From Pyrus communis (Eukaryota > Streptophyta > Magnoliopsida > Rosales > Rosaceae), in assembly GCF_963583255.1 (NCBI RefSeq), contig NC_084808.1:26988300-27052299 (forward strand): a stretch of 64,000 nucleotides of DNA, in the 5' to 3' direction. A program made the translations under genes and the position numbers. The notes beneath the pieces are model-generated. The model was not told where the DNA came from and ran no database searches. It saw only the letters and a list, made by a program, of their open reading frames with translations. This document shows positions 1 to 9,976 of the stretch, piece after piece (positions within the stretch are counted from its first letter, which is position 1; the number at the start of each line of letters is the position of its first letter).

Positions 1-857
1 CAAAGTTGCTTCTCTTGCCATCATGTTGAGCCTCGTGGATTGTCGTGGTAAGGCTATGTCTCGTCCTCCATCATTCGATCCGGATCTTTAAACGTAGGAA
101 TTTCTGTTCGTTGTGGTTTTTGAATTTCCCATCATTGTATTTTTTTCCTTACCTTTATTCAAATAATTAAAAGATTCTAAGAATAAGAAAGTACGAAAAA
201 TTTACGAACGAACGAAAAATGAGAAACTTTGAATGCGAGAGTCTTCTTCGAGCGTGTGAATCAAACTCTCAATGAAAGCACCAATTTGTGGATGCAAATT
301 TACACCATCTTCTCATTTGACGAAAATGCACCTACAAAATAATAACACCTAAGATTAAGGCCAAAAGCCTCACGAGCCCATGATGAATAGGGAGGGCTTT
401 GACCGAAGAATCTCCAATGCCAAAGTTAGAATTTGAGAGAGAAAGTGTTTAGGAATTTTTTGGAAGAGAATGGCCTAGCATTTTAGTGGGAAAACATGGC
501 TATTTATAAGGAAGTGACCGGCCTTATTTGGAGAATAAGGGCCGGCCACATATGATCAAATTGTGAGTGTAATTGCAAGATATTATGTGAAATAATATCT
601 TGCAATTAACTTGGCAATTAATCCCAAATTGAATAGGAAAATTGGGAGTTACCTTTTGAGTGAGGATTTGATGAGGAGTTATGAGAGGGTTTTGAATAAA
701 TATCATTTTGATCACCTTTGATTCTTCCTTGATTGAGCCGTTATTGTCCGTTGCATGCTCGTGGGAATCTCAGTATGCCTCGAAAGTAATTTTATCATTT
801 TAATCAAAAAGTACATGTGTTGTATCTATAATTTTCTTGATTATTTTTTACTCGACA
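1..857 (-). mobile_element. LTR-retrotransposon fragment, LTR about 287-857
   Basis: On the minus strand a putative LTR runs from TGTCGAGT (at 857) to GCATCCACA (at 287). It is followed two bases later by TTGGTGCTTTCATTGAGAG, which resembles a primer-binding region of plant LTR elements. The remaining 1-284 would be 5' internal sequence cut by the window edge. I saw no coding domain and no second LTR, so the superfamily is not assigned and the outer LTR end is uncertain. Confidence 0.4.
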
Positions 858-1558
858 GCTACCACCACACACAGGAAGTGCATATATGAACTAGTGATCT
901 GCAAATGGGAGATGCATTATTGGAGTGTACTTATCCTAAGAAAAGTGATATAGCGTTTTAAAAACCCCATCATCCATCTGTTCAATTATTAATCTAATCT
1001 TTTGGTTGATTTAACATAATTCTTATTTATTGGCATTCAGGACCCCATCTGCTTTACTCATCACTCGATCACAACCTTCTTTTGGATTCTTTTGTGGAAA
1101 AAAAATAAAAAAATGCTGCCCAACACAATCGAGCATCTGCAATTTGCAACATACATTGCTTTTATTTTTGTCAAAAAAGAGTGATGGGATTGACCAAAAT
1201 AGTTACCAGCGTAGCCACAGTGGATGCATGATTATTTTCATGCACATTTGTTGAATAATGGAACTAACCAATTAGGGTCTCTGTGCAATAATATGGTGTG
1301 TTATGGTTGGCTGGTTAACAGCTGGGACTCATTTTTAGCTTTTCCACATTTCCTGTAACACTTACTCAGTTATTTTACGATTATAGAGAAAGAAAAAAAA
1401 AAACTTCGATATTCAATTTAGAATGTAAATGAATGGCTAAAGGAGCGTGCCAACATCACTCTGTCACAATGAGAAAATATGATAAATGAATGAAGTCTGT
1501 CAGCCACCATGAATTAAGATTTTTGTTAATTCCTATTATTGTTATGTGAACTATGCTT
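858..1558. other. no gene seen
   Basis: AT-rich sequence with only short chance reading frames. I recognised no domain, RNA gene or element. Confidence 0.5.
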
Positions 1559-1559
1559 C

Positions 1560-1737
1560 GTTGCTAAAAAAAATGTAATAAATGCTGCTAAAACCCAATC
1601 ACAAATAGTCATTGTTAAAAAAAAAGAAGTAATAAATGCTGCTAAAACCCAATCACAACTAAAACCCAATCACAAATAGTCGTTGCTAAAAAAAAAAAAG
1701 TAATAAATGTTGCTAAAACCCAATCACAAATAGACAA
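1560..1737. repeat. imperfect tandem repeat, about 60-bp unit
   Basis: The unit GCTAAAACCCAATCACAA, preceded by an A-run and AGTAATAAATG, recurs at about 1587, 1641, 1662 and 1714. Copies differ in A-run length, and one partial unit is doubled (1640-1678). Slippage at the A-runs is a likely cause. Confidence 0.75.
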
Positions 1738-1743
1738 GTATCT

Positions 1744-2796
1744 AGTGGCGGAGTCAAAAATTCATTCTAGGAGGGGCCTTTTTATTCCATATGAAATAAA
1801 TTAGATAAAATATGGCAAATATAATCAATTAGGGCTGGGTTCGGTTTGCTTCGGTTCGGTTTTTTCTCAAAACCGAAACCGAACCGAAATTTCGGTTCGG
1901 TTCGGTTCGGTTCAATTTTTTTTCGGTTTTTTTCGGTTCGGTTTCGGTTTTTTTCGGTTTTTTTTTTTTTTTTTTTTTTTGTCTCCCTCCAAAATTATTA
2001 TAAAAAAAAAAGGAAATATGAAAGTTCACATTCATATTAATAGGCCAGGCGGAATGAAAAATAAGGAGGAGGAGGGTTAGGGTTAAAGTTAAGGGTTTTG
2101 TTAAAAAATTAAAAAAAATCTCACAAATCCTGGAGGCATGAGGGTTCGAACCCATGCCTCCATGCTTGTAAAGTTTCACTGAAACCAACTTGGCAACAAG
2201 TTCTGTTTTGTTATGATTGTATGAATAAACTATTTATAAATATTCAAAAAAATTATATATATATATATTTCGGTTCGGTTCGGTTCGGTTTGGTTTCCGA
2301 GCCTCAAAAACCGAAACCGAACCGGTCAGATTCGGTTCGGTTCGGTTTGACAATTTCGGTTCGGTTTTTTTTTCGGTTCGATTTTTTTCGGTCTCGGTCC
2401 GGTTCGGTTTTCGGTTTTTTTCGGTTTTCGATTTTTTGAACCCACCCCTATAATCAATTGGGGAAAAGCTAACATTTTTTCTTTATTCTTGGCAATGAAA
2501 ATTTTAATCAAATACGACGATACAACTTTAAAAAGTGTTTGAAAAAGTTAGTATTAAGATTATTATATAATAAGAACATAACTTCTTTACGAGTTTTAAT
2601 AAAAAAAAGAAAAAGAAAAGATTAACACGTTAAATTCAATCACAAATGTAAGGGCATAACTTAAAATTGCTTGAACTCTCAAACTCAAATTTCTAATAGG
2701 CCACATGCACATTGCTTTTATACCTTACAGACAATGTCATAAATAAAATTCAGGATGGGCCTGCACCCACCCTAGTCTCCATGTGGCTCCGTCCTA
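1744..2796. mobile_element. non-autonomous element with GGCGGAG ends
   Basis: The left end AGTGGCGGAGTC and the right end GTGGCTCCGTCCTA are imperfect inverted repeats. A second element with the same type of end lies at 29389-29818, which supports a dispersed family. A CGGTT-rich element (1831-2452) sits inside, so this copy looks interrupted. No transposase was seen and no target duplication is clear. Confidence 0.45.
1831..2452. mobile_element. CGGTT-rich fold-back element
   Basis: The ends TAGGGCTGGGTTCGGTT (1831) and TTTTTTGAACCCACCCCTA (about 2434-2452) are inverted repeats. Inside each end are arrays of (T)nCGGTTCGG and AACCGAA words, so the arms can fold back on each other. The centre (about 2131-2164) holds a perfect 10-base stem around a GGTTCGAACC core. 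Short reading frames here are low-complexity artefacts. No protein-coding capacity was seen. Confidence 0.6.
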
Positions 2797-3750
2797 TGAT
2801 TGTTTTTAATTTCAATTATTCAGATACATGTCTGTTTGTAATTGATTTTTCAATTGCTCTTCTTTTAGCAACGAAACATGGTTATTGTTATGGTTTATTC
2901 AAGTGCTTTGCTTTCATAGAGACAAAATCAGATTCACTCCCTTACCCTTCAACTCATTCAGGTCCACAAGCCCATTTACTTGGACCAGCCCATTTAAACA
3001 GAGTTATCCAGTTGGAAGTGACAACCCAGTAAAATACCATTCCTTGTTGTTCCAAGAAAATTGGCACATGATTTTCGACCCAGCTACTGCTATGCTATTG
3101 ACTACAGTCCAAGAAATGCTGACTCATGTACACCTTCGTTGTAATCCAAGCACTTGTAGAGCTATCCAACCTAGGGAATGTTTCGTTTAACATAAAAACT
3201 TGGATGAGATTCAATATTGACGGTCGACTCAGGTCTTTCAATACAGACACGCATAATGACGTGTTATAAATTATTAACATGTCATTTATATTATTGACGT
3301 TATTGATATTTCGGTTGCATGATTAAACCCAAATTTAATCTCTTGATTTACATGTTTAAGTTTCCTTTGTTTCAAGTTATGTTCTTTCAATTCATCCAAA
3401 AATAAAAGTTACTCTTATTCTATCGTTTATTGCTAGTTGTTTATCTAATGAATCTATTTCATCAAAGATGCGTCGAAAGAAACCACAAATCACTCATTCC
3501 AAATTTCATCAGGCAAGATATTGCAATAGAAAGCAAAATGTTAGCTTCAAAGTGAAGTCTGCAAGGGTTTGCAGCTCAAGTGAAAACGAGATATCGTGTT
3601 CAAAATAAAAGACAAACAGCTCCTTATTACACTCATAGCCGTTAAAGTTAAACAAAGCTAAACAAAAAAGACACGGGAGAACACAAAAAATAAGAAAACT
3701 CAATGGAAAACGACCAATTCCAACTCCTCCAAAATCAAAGTTCCACAGCC
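2797..3750. other. no gene seen; upstream region of the ICME gene
   Basis: No domain or RNA gene was recognised. The last few hundred bases would be the distal promoter of the methylesterase gene at 4068. Confidence 0.4.
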
Positions 3751-3763
3751 CATCACGGCACCC

Positions 3764-3771
3764 CACGTGGC
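3764..3771 (+). promoter_or_regulatory. G-box/ABRE CACGTGGC
   Basis: CCCACGTGGCAC contains the core of the abscisic-acid response element (G-box ACGTGG), about 300 bp upstream of the ICME start codon. From the literature, ICME in Arabidopsis is ABA-inducible and modulates ABA signalling, so the site is plausible. It is unproven, and single G-boxes occur by chance. Confidence 0.5.
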
Positions 3772-3794
3772 ACACAACTGGCCTTCACCAACCC

Positions 3795-3796
<2 letters not shown>

Positions 3797-3831
<35 letters not shown>

Positions 3832-3852
3832 CTCTCCTCTCTCTCTCTCTGG
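3797..3852. repeat. (CT)n microsatellite in the 5' region of ICME
   Basis: A run of CT dinucleotides interrupted by CTCC, about 215 bp before the ATG. CT/GA tracts are common in plant 5' UTRs and core promoters. Confidence 0.9.
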
Positions 3853-4067
3853 TTGGCTTCTGCATACCAAAAAGAATGAACACTGCAGTTTTTGAGAAAA
3901 TGGATTACTTTTCTCCCGTTTCCTGTTGATCTCCAAATCTGACAAGTCCCCAGATTTTCCCACTCCCCAATAAAAATTCCCAGAAGGGGGAAACCGTCAG
4001 TTAATACAGTTATTCACAAAGCACAGAGCTCATCAGGATTTGCTGCCAAGTTTTGTGTCTCTACAAA

Positions 4068-7000
4068 ATGCCATCCCAACAGATTCTGCCCATAACATAT
4101 CACCCCCCTTCAGAGAAATCGCTACGCAGAGAAGAAGAGGACGACCCAACAACCCGGCTTCTCTTGTACTCGAATTTCGAGGATGAAGAAAAGAACACGC
4201 CTTTGAAGCCCCTTCTCCCCAGGGTCTCCAGCTACACAACCGCCAGCGCTGCCGCTGCCAACAACCACCAGCAACGGCGGCGCCGGACCGCCAGCGACAG
4301 CTCCCTTTCTTCCCACTCCGATGAGGGTAGCCGCCACTCCTTGGCCGGCGATGTGGAGCACGCTGCTGCCGAGACGTTCTTGGTGACCCGGTTGAGTTTG
4401 AAGCTGTTAAAATATCTTGGGTACTCGAAATTTCTCTTCTTTTTTGTGTTTGGATTTGATGATTTAACTGTTTTTTTTTAGATGTTTTTGAATAACCATT
4501 TTGTCATTTGGATTGCAACTTAAAGGTCTTAAATTTTGGTCTGAAATGAGTTAGACGTGTAAAAATTGTATCTTTCGAAGTGACCTGTAGGAAAATTACT
4601 ATGGTAGCTGAATCTCCTTTGAAATTGGATTAAATGTTGGGTTGAGATGAGAATCTTGAGAAATAAAATTTTAATTGAATAGATTTTGGTGGAAATTTGG
4701 ATGAAATTATTGATTGGAAATTTGGAAGAAATCAGATATGGTCTTTTTACATTCATGTAACTAGAGAAACTCGAGCGTCAAGCGATTATGCTCACATAAG
4801 AACCAACACCCTCCTAAACATTTCACATTAGAAAGAGAGAAGATTTGGTTTCAGAGTCACTTCTGTTGTGTGTTCTGTAAAAAGAAATCAGATATATAGC
4901 TTGTACTGTTTCTTCGAGATTCTTTATATAACTTATCCGTGTGGTTAGATGCTTCCTGATCGTATATTTTTATTCAGGGTAGGCTACAGATGGATTACAA
5001 GATTTCTCGCCCTTGGTTGCTATTCATTTTTACTTATGCCAGGTTTTATTCAAGGTTTGTTACTTTCATACATTTATGCTTCACCTCTTGCATACCTTTT
5101 AGATATTATACATGTTTTTTTGGTCCATTTCAGACATTAAATTTGTAGGCATTATCATGACCATGACATAGAGTACTCGTAATCCAGGGGAGCATGACTT
5201 AATCCATCTTTCTTTTTGTAGTTGGCTATTATTATTTCTTCTCCCGTCAGGTTCGCAGAGGTATAGTTTATGGCGATCAACCAAGAAATAGGTAGGATAC
5301 GAATGTATGTTTTTTATGTATTTAGGACAATATTCATTTGTGTTGCAGCATTAATACCTCAAGTTTTGTTCTGCAGGCTAGATCTGTATCTACCCAAAAA
5401 TAGCGATGGGCCAAAGCCGGTCATTGCATTTGTAACTGGTGGAGCCTGGATTATTGGGTGAGTGATGTTGCTCCTTGGCAGTTTAGTTTTTAATAATTCC
5501 ATGAAAAGTCTAAGCTGGCAGTAGTGTACGTTTCTGTTGGTTTTCAGAATGTTAATCTAAGCAGTGTGGCTGAGAGGTCACTTTTCTGGGTACCGTTATT
5601 CCTTATAACTGAATAAATTCAGTGTCACAGTTTTGGTTTGTTTGTTCAAATATGATCTTAGTTGCCTTGTTCTCACAACAGATTCCTGCTTATCTATTCT
5701 TAACATGTTTTTCGGTAATGCAGTTACAAAGCATGGGGTTCTCTTTTAGGACAGCAGTTATCAGAAAGAGACATCATAGTGGCATGCATAGATTACAGGT
5801 GAATATTTAAACTTCAAGCAAGCGCACATACTACAATAACTGATGTCGGGTGTCCGAATGAAACTCTGTTCTGCTGAAGTTCTTTACTAAATACACGGAG
5901 ATTTGAGTCTTTCTTAAAAAGTTAATTGACTTGACATCTTCGTGCAGAAATTTTCCTCAGGGTACTATCAGTGATATGGTAAAGGATGCTTCTCAAGGCA
6001 TCTCATTTGTGTGCAATCATATTGCTGATTATGGAGGCGACCCAAATAGGTAACAAAATCTTTTCTTATGTTTGTATAATTTTTTCCGTTGTGGAGGCAA
6101 TCCTAGTGGCTAAAAGTTGGTGTTTTTCCTGCTATGTTTGTGCAGGGTTTATGTAATGGGACAATCGGCTGGTGCACATATTGGTGCCTGCACCCTCGTT
6201 GACCAGGCAATTAAGGAGGCCGGCGAAGGAGAGAGCTCTTCTTGGAGTCTCTCCCAGATAAAGGCTTACTTTGGTTTGTCTGGAGGGTAATGACAGTTTA
6301 AGATTATTATGACTATTTCTTTGTTCTTTCATTCTAAATTCGAATGTAAGAGTTCTGCAAGGAATCATACCTATTTCTTTATTCAATCTTGTGTTTCTGA
6401 TTTCACCTTCTGCACTTTTTCATGTATCTTTGTTAGTTCTGAGTTTTCTGATTCCAAACAGGTACAATTTGCTTAACTTGGTGGATCACTTCCACCGCCG
6501 AGGTCTTTATCGTTCAATCTTTTTAGGGTACGGGCTTCTTGGTCTCCTAAAATGTTAATCATACATATGCTCTTATACTCTCATAGTTTTAAGTTCGAAC
6601 TGCATTTAATTTTTATGACTTAAAAACCTCTCGCAGCATAATGGAAGGAGAACAATCTTTGCAACGTTTTTCTCCAGAACTCATGATTCAGGATCAGAAT
6701 GTTAGAAATGCTGCCTCTCTCCTACCTCCTATTATTTTGTTTCATGGTACTGCAGATTACTCCATACCATCAGATGCCAGGTATACGTTCCCCTGAAATG
6801 AATTATTTGATTGCCTGCAGTTATTTCTTGAATCGAAATAGTGCAAATCTATAGTTGGCTCTTCAAAAATAAACTCTTATAGTTCAGTATTTAAGTTTCA
6901 TATCGCTTAATATCACTATATTAGAGTGGAAAATATACTCTTCAGAAATATGGTTCTATTGCCAGAGTCTTTGACAAACATGTTCTCTGTGCAGCAAGAA

Positions 7001-7407
7001 TTTTGCAGACACTCTTCAGAGACTTGGAGTGACAGCTGAGTCGATTCTTTATGAAGGAAAGACTCATACGGATTTGTTTCTTCAGGTAAGGGAGCACTGA
7101 AGATGGTTCATTTTTAATTCTCATGCCAGTTTTTCATTTTCCTGTTCGATAAGCCCCCTCTTGGGCCTCTCCCCAGGAAAGAAAGAAACAACTTAAAAAA
7201 GAAGAGTTCCATATGTTAAATTTAGTTGGTGGATGTGTTGTTCAGGATCCAATGCGTGGTGGTAGAGATGATATGTTTGAAGATTTAGTAGCTATCATTC
7301 ATGAAGGTGATTTAGAGGCTCTCGCCAAAGATGCAGTGGCTCCGCCAAGAAGGCGCCTTGTGCCTGAGTGCATGTTGAAGTTGGCTCACCGTGTCAGCCC
7401 GTTCTAG
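4068..7407 (+). CDS. ICME: isoprenylcysteine alpha-carbonyl methylesterase (ICME-like), 453 aa
   Basis: Hydrolyses the methyl ester of prenylated-protein C-termini, opposing ICMT; plant family members are ER/Golgi membrane proteins. Eleven exons with GT-AG introns: 4068-4420, 4978-5054, 5222-5291, 5377-5457, 5724-5798, 5948-6049, 6146-6286, 6462-6527, 6637-6780, 6995-7085, 7246-7407. Phases agree throughout, giving 453 aa (Arabidopsis ICME is about 430). Visible features: a variable charged N-terminus; a hydrophobic segment around [20 protein letters not shown]; the oxyanion-hole region [10 protein letters not shown]; the nucleophile motif GQSAGAH with its Ser; [13 protein letters not shown] with the acid residue; and GKTHTDLF with the catalytic His. 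The C-terminus is RVSPF. The start is the first ATG in frame with the conserved N-terminal exon, at 4068. No frameshift or stop was found, and the triad is intact. Confidence 0.93.
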
Positions 7408-7918
7408 CCAATTTTTGTTAATCATTTATCAACCCTAAAACCTTTGAGTTTCTTGGTGATTGATTGTATTCATTTTGTACATATCATTAATGACACGTGA
7501 AGTTTTTACCCCTTATTTTTTCTGCAACCTTCAGAATTATCCAATTCTCGTCTCATATCAAAGATTTTCTTTCCCTTATTCTTGTTCATACCAAACTATC
7601 AGTTAGCAATTTATATTTTGTAATTTGAAGTGAAATAGTTTTTAAACTGCACGTAATCAGCTCATTTACTCGAACATGTTCGCTTAAATTTTGTAATCTC
7701 AGATCATGCCTTCGTTGCGGTTTATTTGAGTTTGATTCTAAACAAAACCAGCTCCATAGCTAAACACGAGTTTTTATTTCATTGGGATGGGTTACGTGGA
7801 TTACATCAAAGTTACCATGCTTACACACCTTGCTGATTACAAAATCCAAAAACACAAAATATTACGAGAAAACGAAATGAAATCGTTTCTTTTGCTGCAT
7901 GCCTCATCAGCAATTTGG
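7408..7918. other. 3' flank of ICME; no further gene seen
   Basis: AT-rich spacer between two convergent genes, the ICME-like gene (+) and the small Lys/Ala-rich gene (-). Confidence 0.5.
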
Positions 7919-8054
7919 TCAGTTCTTTGCTGCAGATTTGCCACCTTTACCCTGGTCAATTATCACCGATTTGTTAGTAAAACCAAATTAACATGACGCA
8001 AGAAGATGACGGAAAAGCAAAAACGAAGCCATGGTGTTTGTGAAAGTAACTGAT

Positions 8055-8092
<38 letters not shown>

Positions 8093-8255
8093 CCTTCTTC
8101 TTGGGTGCCGGAGACTTTGGTGCGGCTGCAGCCTTCTTTGGGGTGGCTTTAGATGCCGGAGCTTTGGCATCACCAGCCTTGGCAACGGCAGGTTCTTTCT
8201 TGGCCTGCCCAAACAGCTGAGTGCCGACTTGCCTATCCACCTTCATTGATGCCAT
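7919..8255 (-). CDS. small Lys/Ala/Pro-rich protein, copy 1 (64 aa, two exons)
   Basis: I do not recognise this family. Exon 1 is 8255-8094 (54 codons, MASMKVDRQVGTQ... to ...APKKK). A GT donor follows, then an intron carrying a (TA)n tract, then an AG acceptor and exon 2 at 7951-7919 coding GKGGKSAAKN and a stop. The model rests on copy 2 (15846-16162), which has the same architecture: a 33-base last exon in the same phase ending AAKN. Shared parts include the MAS start, GTQ, GQAKKEPA and the C-terminal AAKN. The protein is strongly basic and rich in Ala, Pro and Lys, probably disordered, with no signal peptide or membrane segment. Function is unknown; a nucleic-acid or chromatin contact is only a guess from charge. 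Confidence 0.7.
8060..8087. repeat. (TA)n microsatellite in intron
   Basis: About 14 TA units immediately downstream (minus strand) of the donor of the small Lys/Ala-rich gene. A length-variable tract so close to a donor could affect splicing. Confidence 0.9.
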
Positions 8256-8259
8256 ACTT

Positions 8260-9054
8260 CTCTAAATTAACTCTCTTCTCGCAAATATACGAAAAATTTA
8301 ATGTGTGTGTTGTGAATATTGGCTGCTTCTGAAACTACCCTCTTTATAAGTGCAGGGCACAAGTGTAGAAATGGAATTAGAATAACAAGTTATGATAAAA
8401 GGTGTTTGGAAGAGAATGGAATAACCGGTATTGGCAAAAAAAGCATAGCTGCACTTAAAAGGCTGTTGGCATCAGATGCTTTTGCTTGCTTATTGATATA
8501 TACTGAAATTATGAGAGATCGAATTTCGCCAAATGGGTTGTGAATGACATTTTACAAGAATAACATGCGATCAAGAACTAATTATATGATTCTTTTCATA
8601 AATAATTGTGTGATTCTTGGACTTTTGGGGTCTTCTGGAATTCCATTATGTAATAGTAAGTGCATTTAGTAGTGAAATTACACTAATCAGGAAAAACTAC
8701 TATGATCCATTGCTCCTAATCCGATCAACGAAACTTCTGTAAAATTAAGTAATATGCCAATATTTACATAACTAAATGTTGAAGACTAGTCTTTGGGGCT
8801 CAAAAATCACATCCATTGGCAAAATTGAAAACCCGCTAAGTGACAGTGTAACATACATTATTCAAGCAATACTCTAATCTAATCTAAACAACGTGGATGG
8901 AAATTCGAACTTAGGTGCAAAGGGGTTAGACTTCTCTATCTAGTCCAATTGGCTATGCCCAGGTCCTCGCAAAGTGATTTAAATTATTAATTTATGTATG
9001 GTGACAGTATACATTAATGTAAATTGATGTTTTGGTATGTAGTTCTTAAGAAGG
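8260..9054. other. no gene seen
   Basis: AT-rich spacer; the open frame at 8319-8543 shows no recognisable domain. Confidence 0.45.
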
Positions 9055-9385
9055 AAAATAAGACTGAAGGATGAATGCTACTCTTTCTGCAAGTCACAGA
9101 GAAGCACAGAACTAAATTGATATTTTCTCATTCTCCTCTACACACAAAACGTGCAGTAGGGAATATTACAGCTAACAAAAGATGAGTTGGATCAATTTAT
9201 CAGATCAAAGGATCACAACCATTCATCTAACTAATAACTAGGATCTAAGTCCACATGGCACTCAAGGCCTTTTACACATAAAACTAAAGCATTACACTTA
9301 GCATTCTTTGCATAAGTGAGTACACCAATTAAATCAAAGCTTTTATTCTAATTCATTTTCAGCTCAAATACTTATAGTTCAACAG
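9055..9385 (-). mobile_element. diverged copia LTR remnant
   Basis: This stretch aligns in order with the LTR at 9615-9976: the CACATGGCACTCA-GGCCTTTTAC segment, GCATAAGTGAGTACACCAATT, and an end CTTATAGTTCAACA. It has many substitutions, so it is an older, related LTR in the same orientation. The left boundary is approximate. Confidence 0.6.
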
Positions 9386-9614
9386 TATATACAACATTCT
9401 CTAAGGGAAGGGCTGAGATGCATGCTCATTTCCATACATTCTTAGTTTCATTTTTTATGAGAAAAAGGAGATCCTTTTGTATGAGTTGTAGAAATGGAGA
9501 TCGTTATGCATTTCTTCTTTGTCTTAACTGTTGGTATTTAGAAGTTTACTAACTCAATACCAAAATATGTGGGTGATAAGTTTACAAACTCTATCACACC
9601 TCTCACGTTGCACT

Positions 9615-9976
9615 TGTTAGTGTATATGAATTCACTGGCTTAGATCTAGAAAGAGAACAAAAAATGAACACAAAGGAAACTGAATGGTTTCTTTCTTTCA
9701 CTCTCGCCTAAAGTGCAGAGAGGATTGCTTTCACTATATATCAAAGGTGAGCACAAAACATGCTTTTACATAACTGTTGGCTTTAACTTGGGACCACACA
9801 TACACTACATTTCATCTTAGTCACTCATCTATCTAATTACATGGATCAATCAACACATGGCACTCATGGCCTTTTACTAAATAGAACTTTACACTTTGCA
9901 TAATTTTGCACAAGTGGATACACCAATTTAAGACATCTTATTCTAAACTATTCAGCTCAACACTTATAATTCAACA
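9615..9976 (-). repeat. 3' LTR of the copia element
   Basis: TG...CA ends. It lacks the 14-bp GA-rich insertion present in the other LTR, which contains GCTAGACAGAG. RT/RNase H coding sequence runs up to it on the inner side. Confidence 0.95.

Noticed and set aside
1829..2188. Minus-strand open frame of 119 codons rich in KK, TEPN
   Set aside because: Translation of CGGTT-type repeats and a poly-T tract, not a protein.
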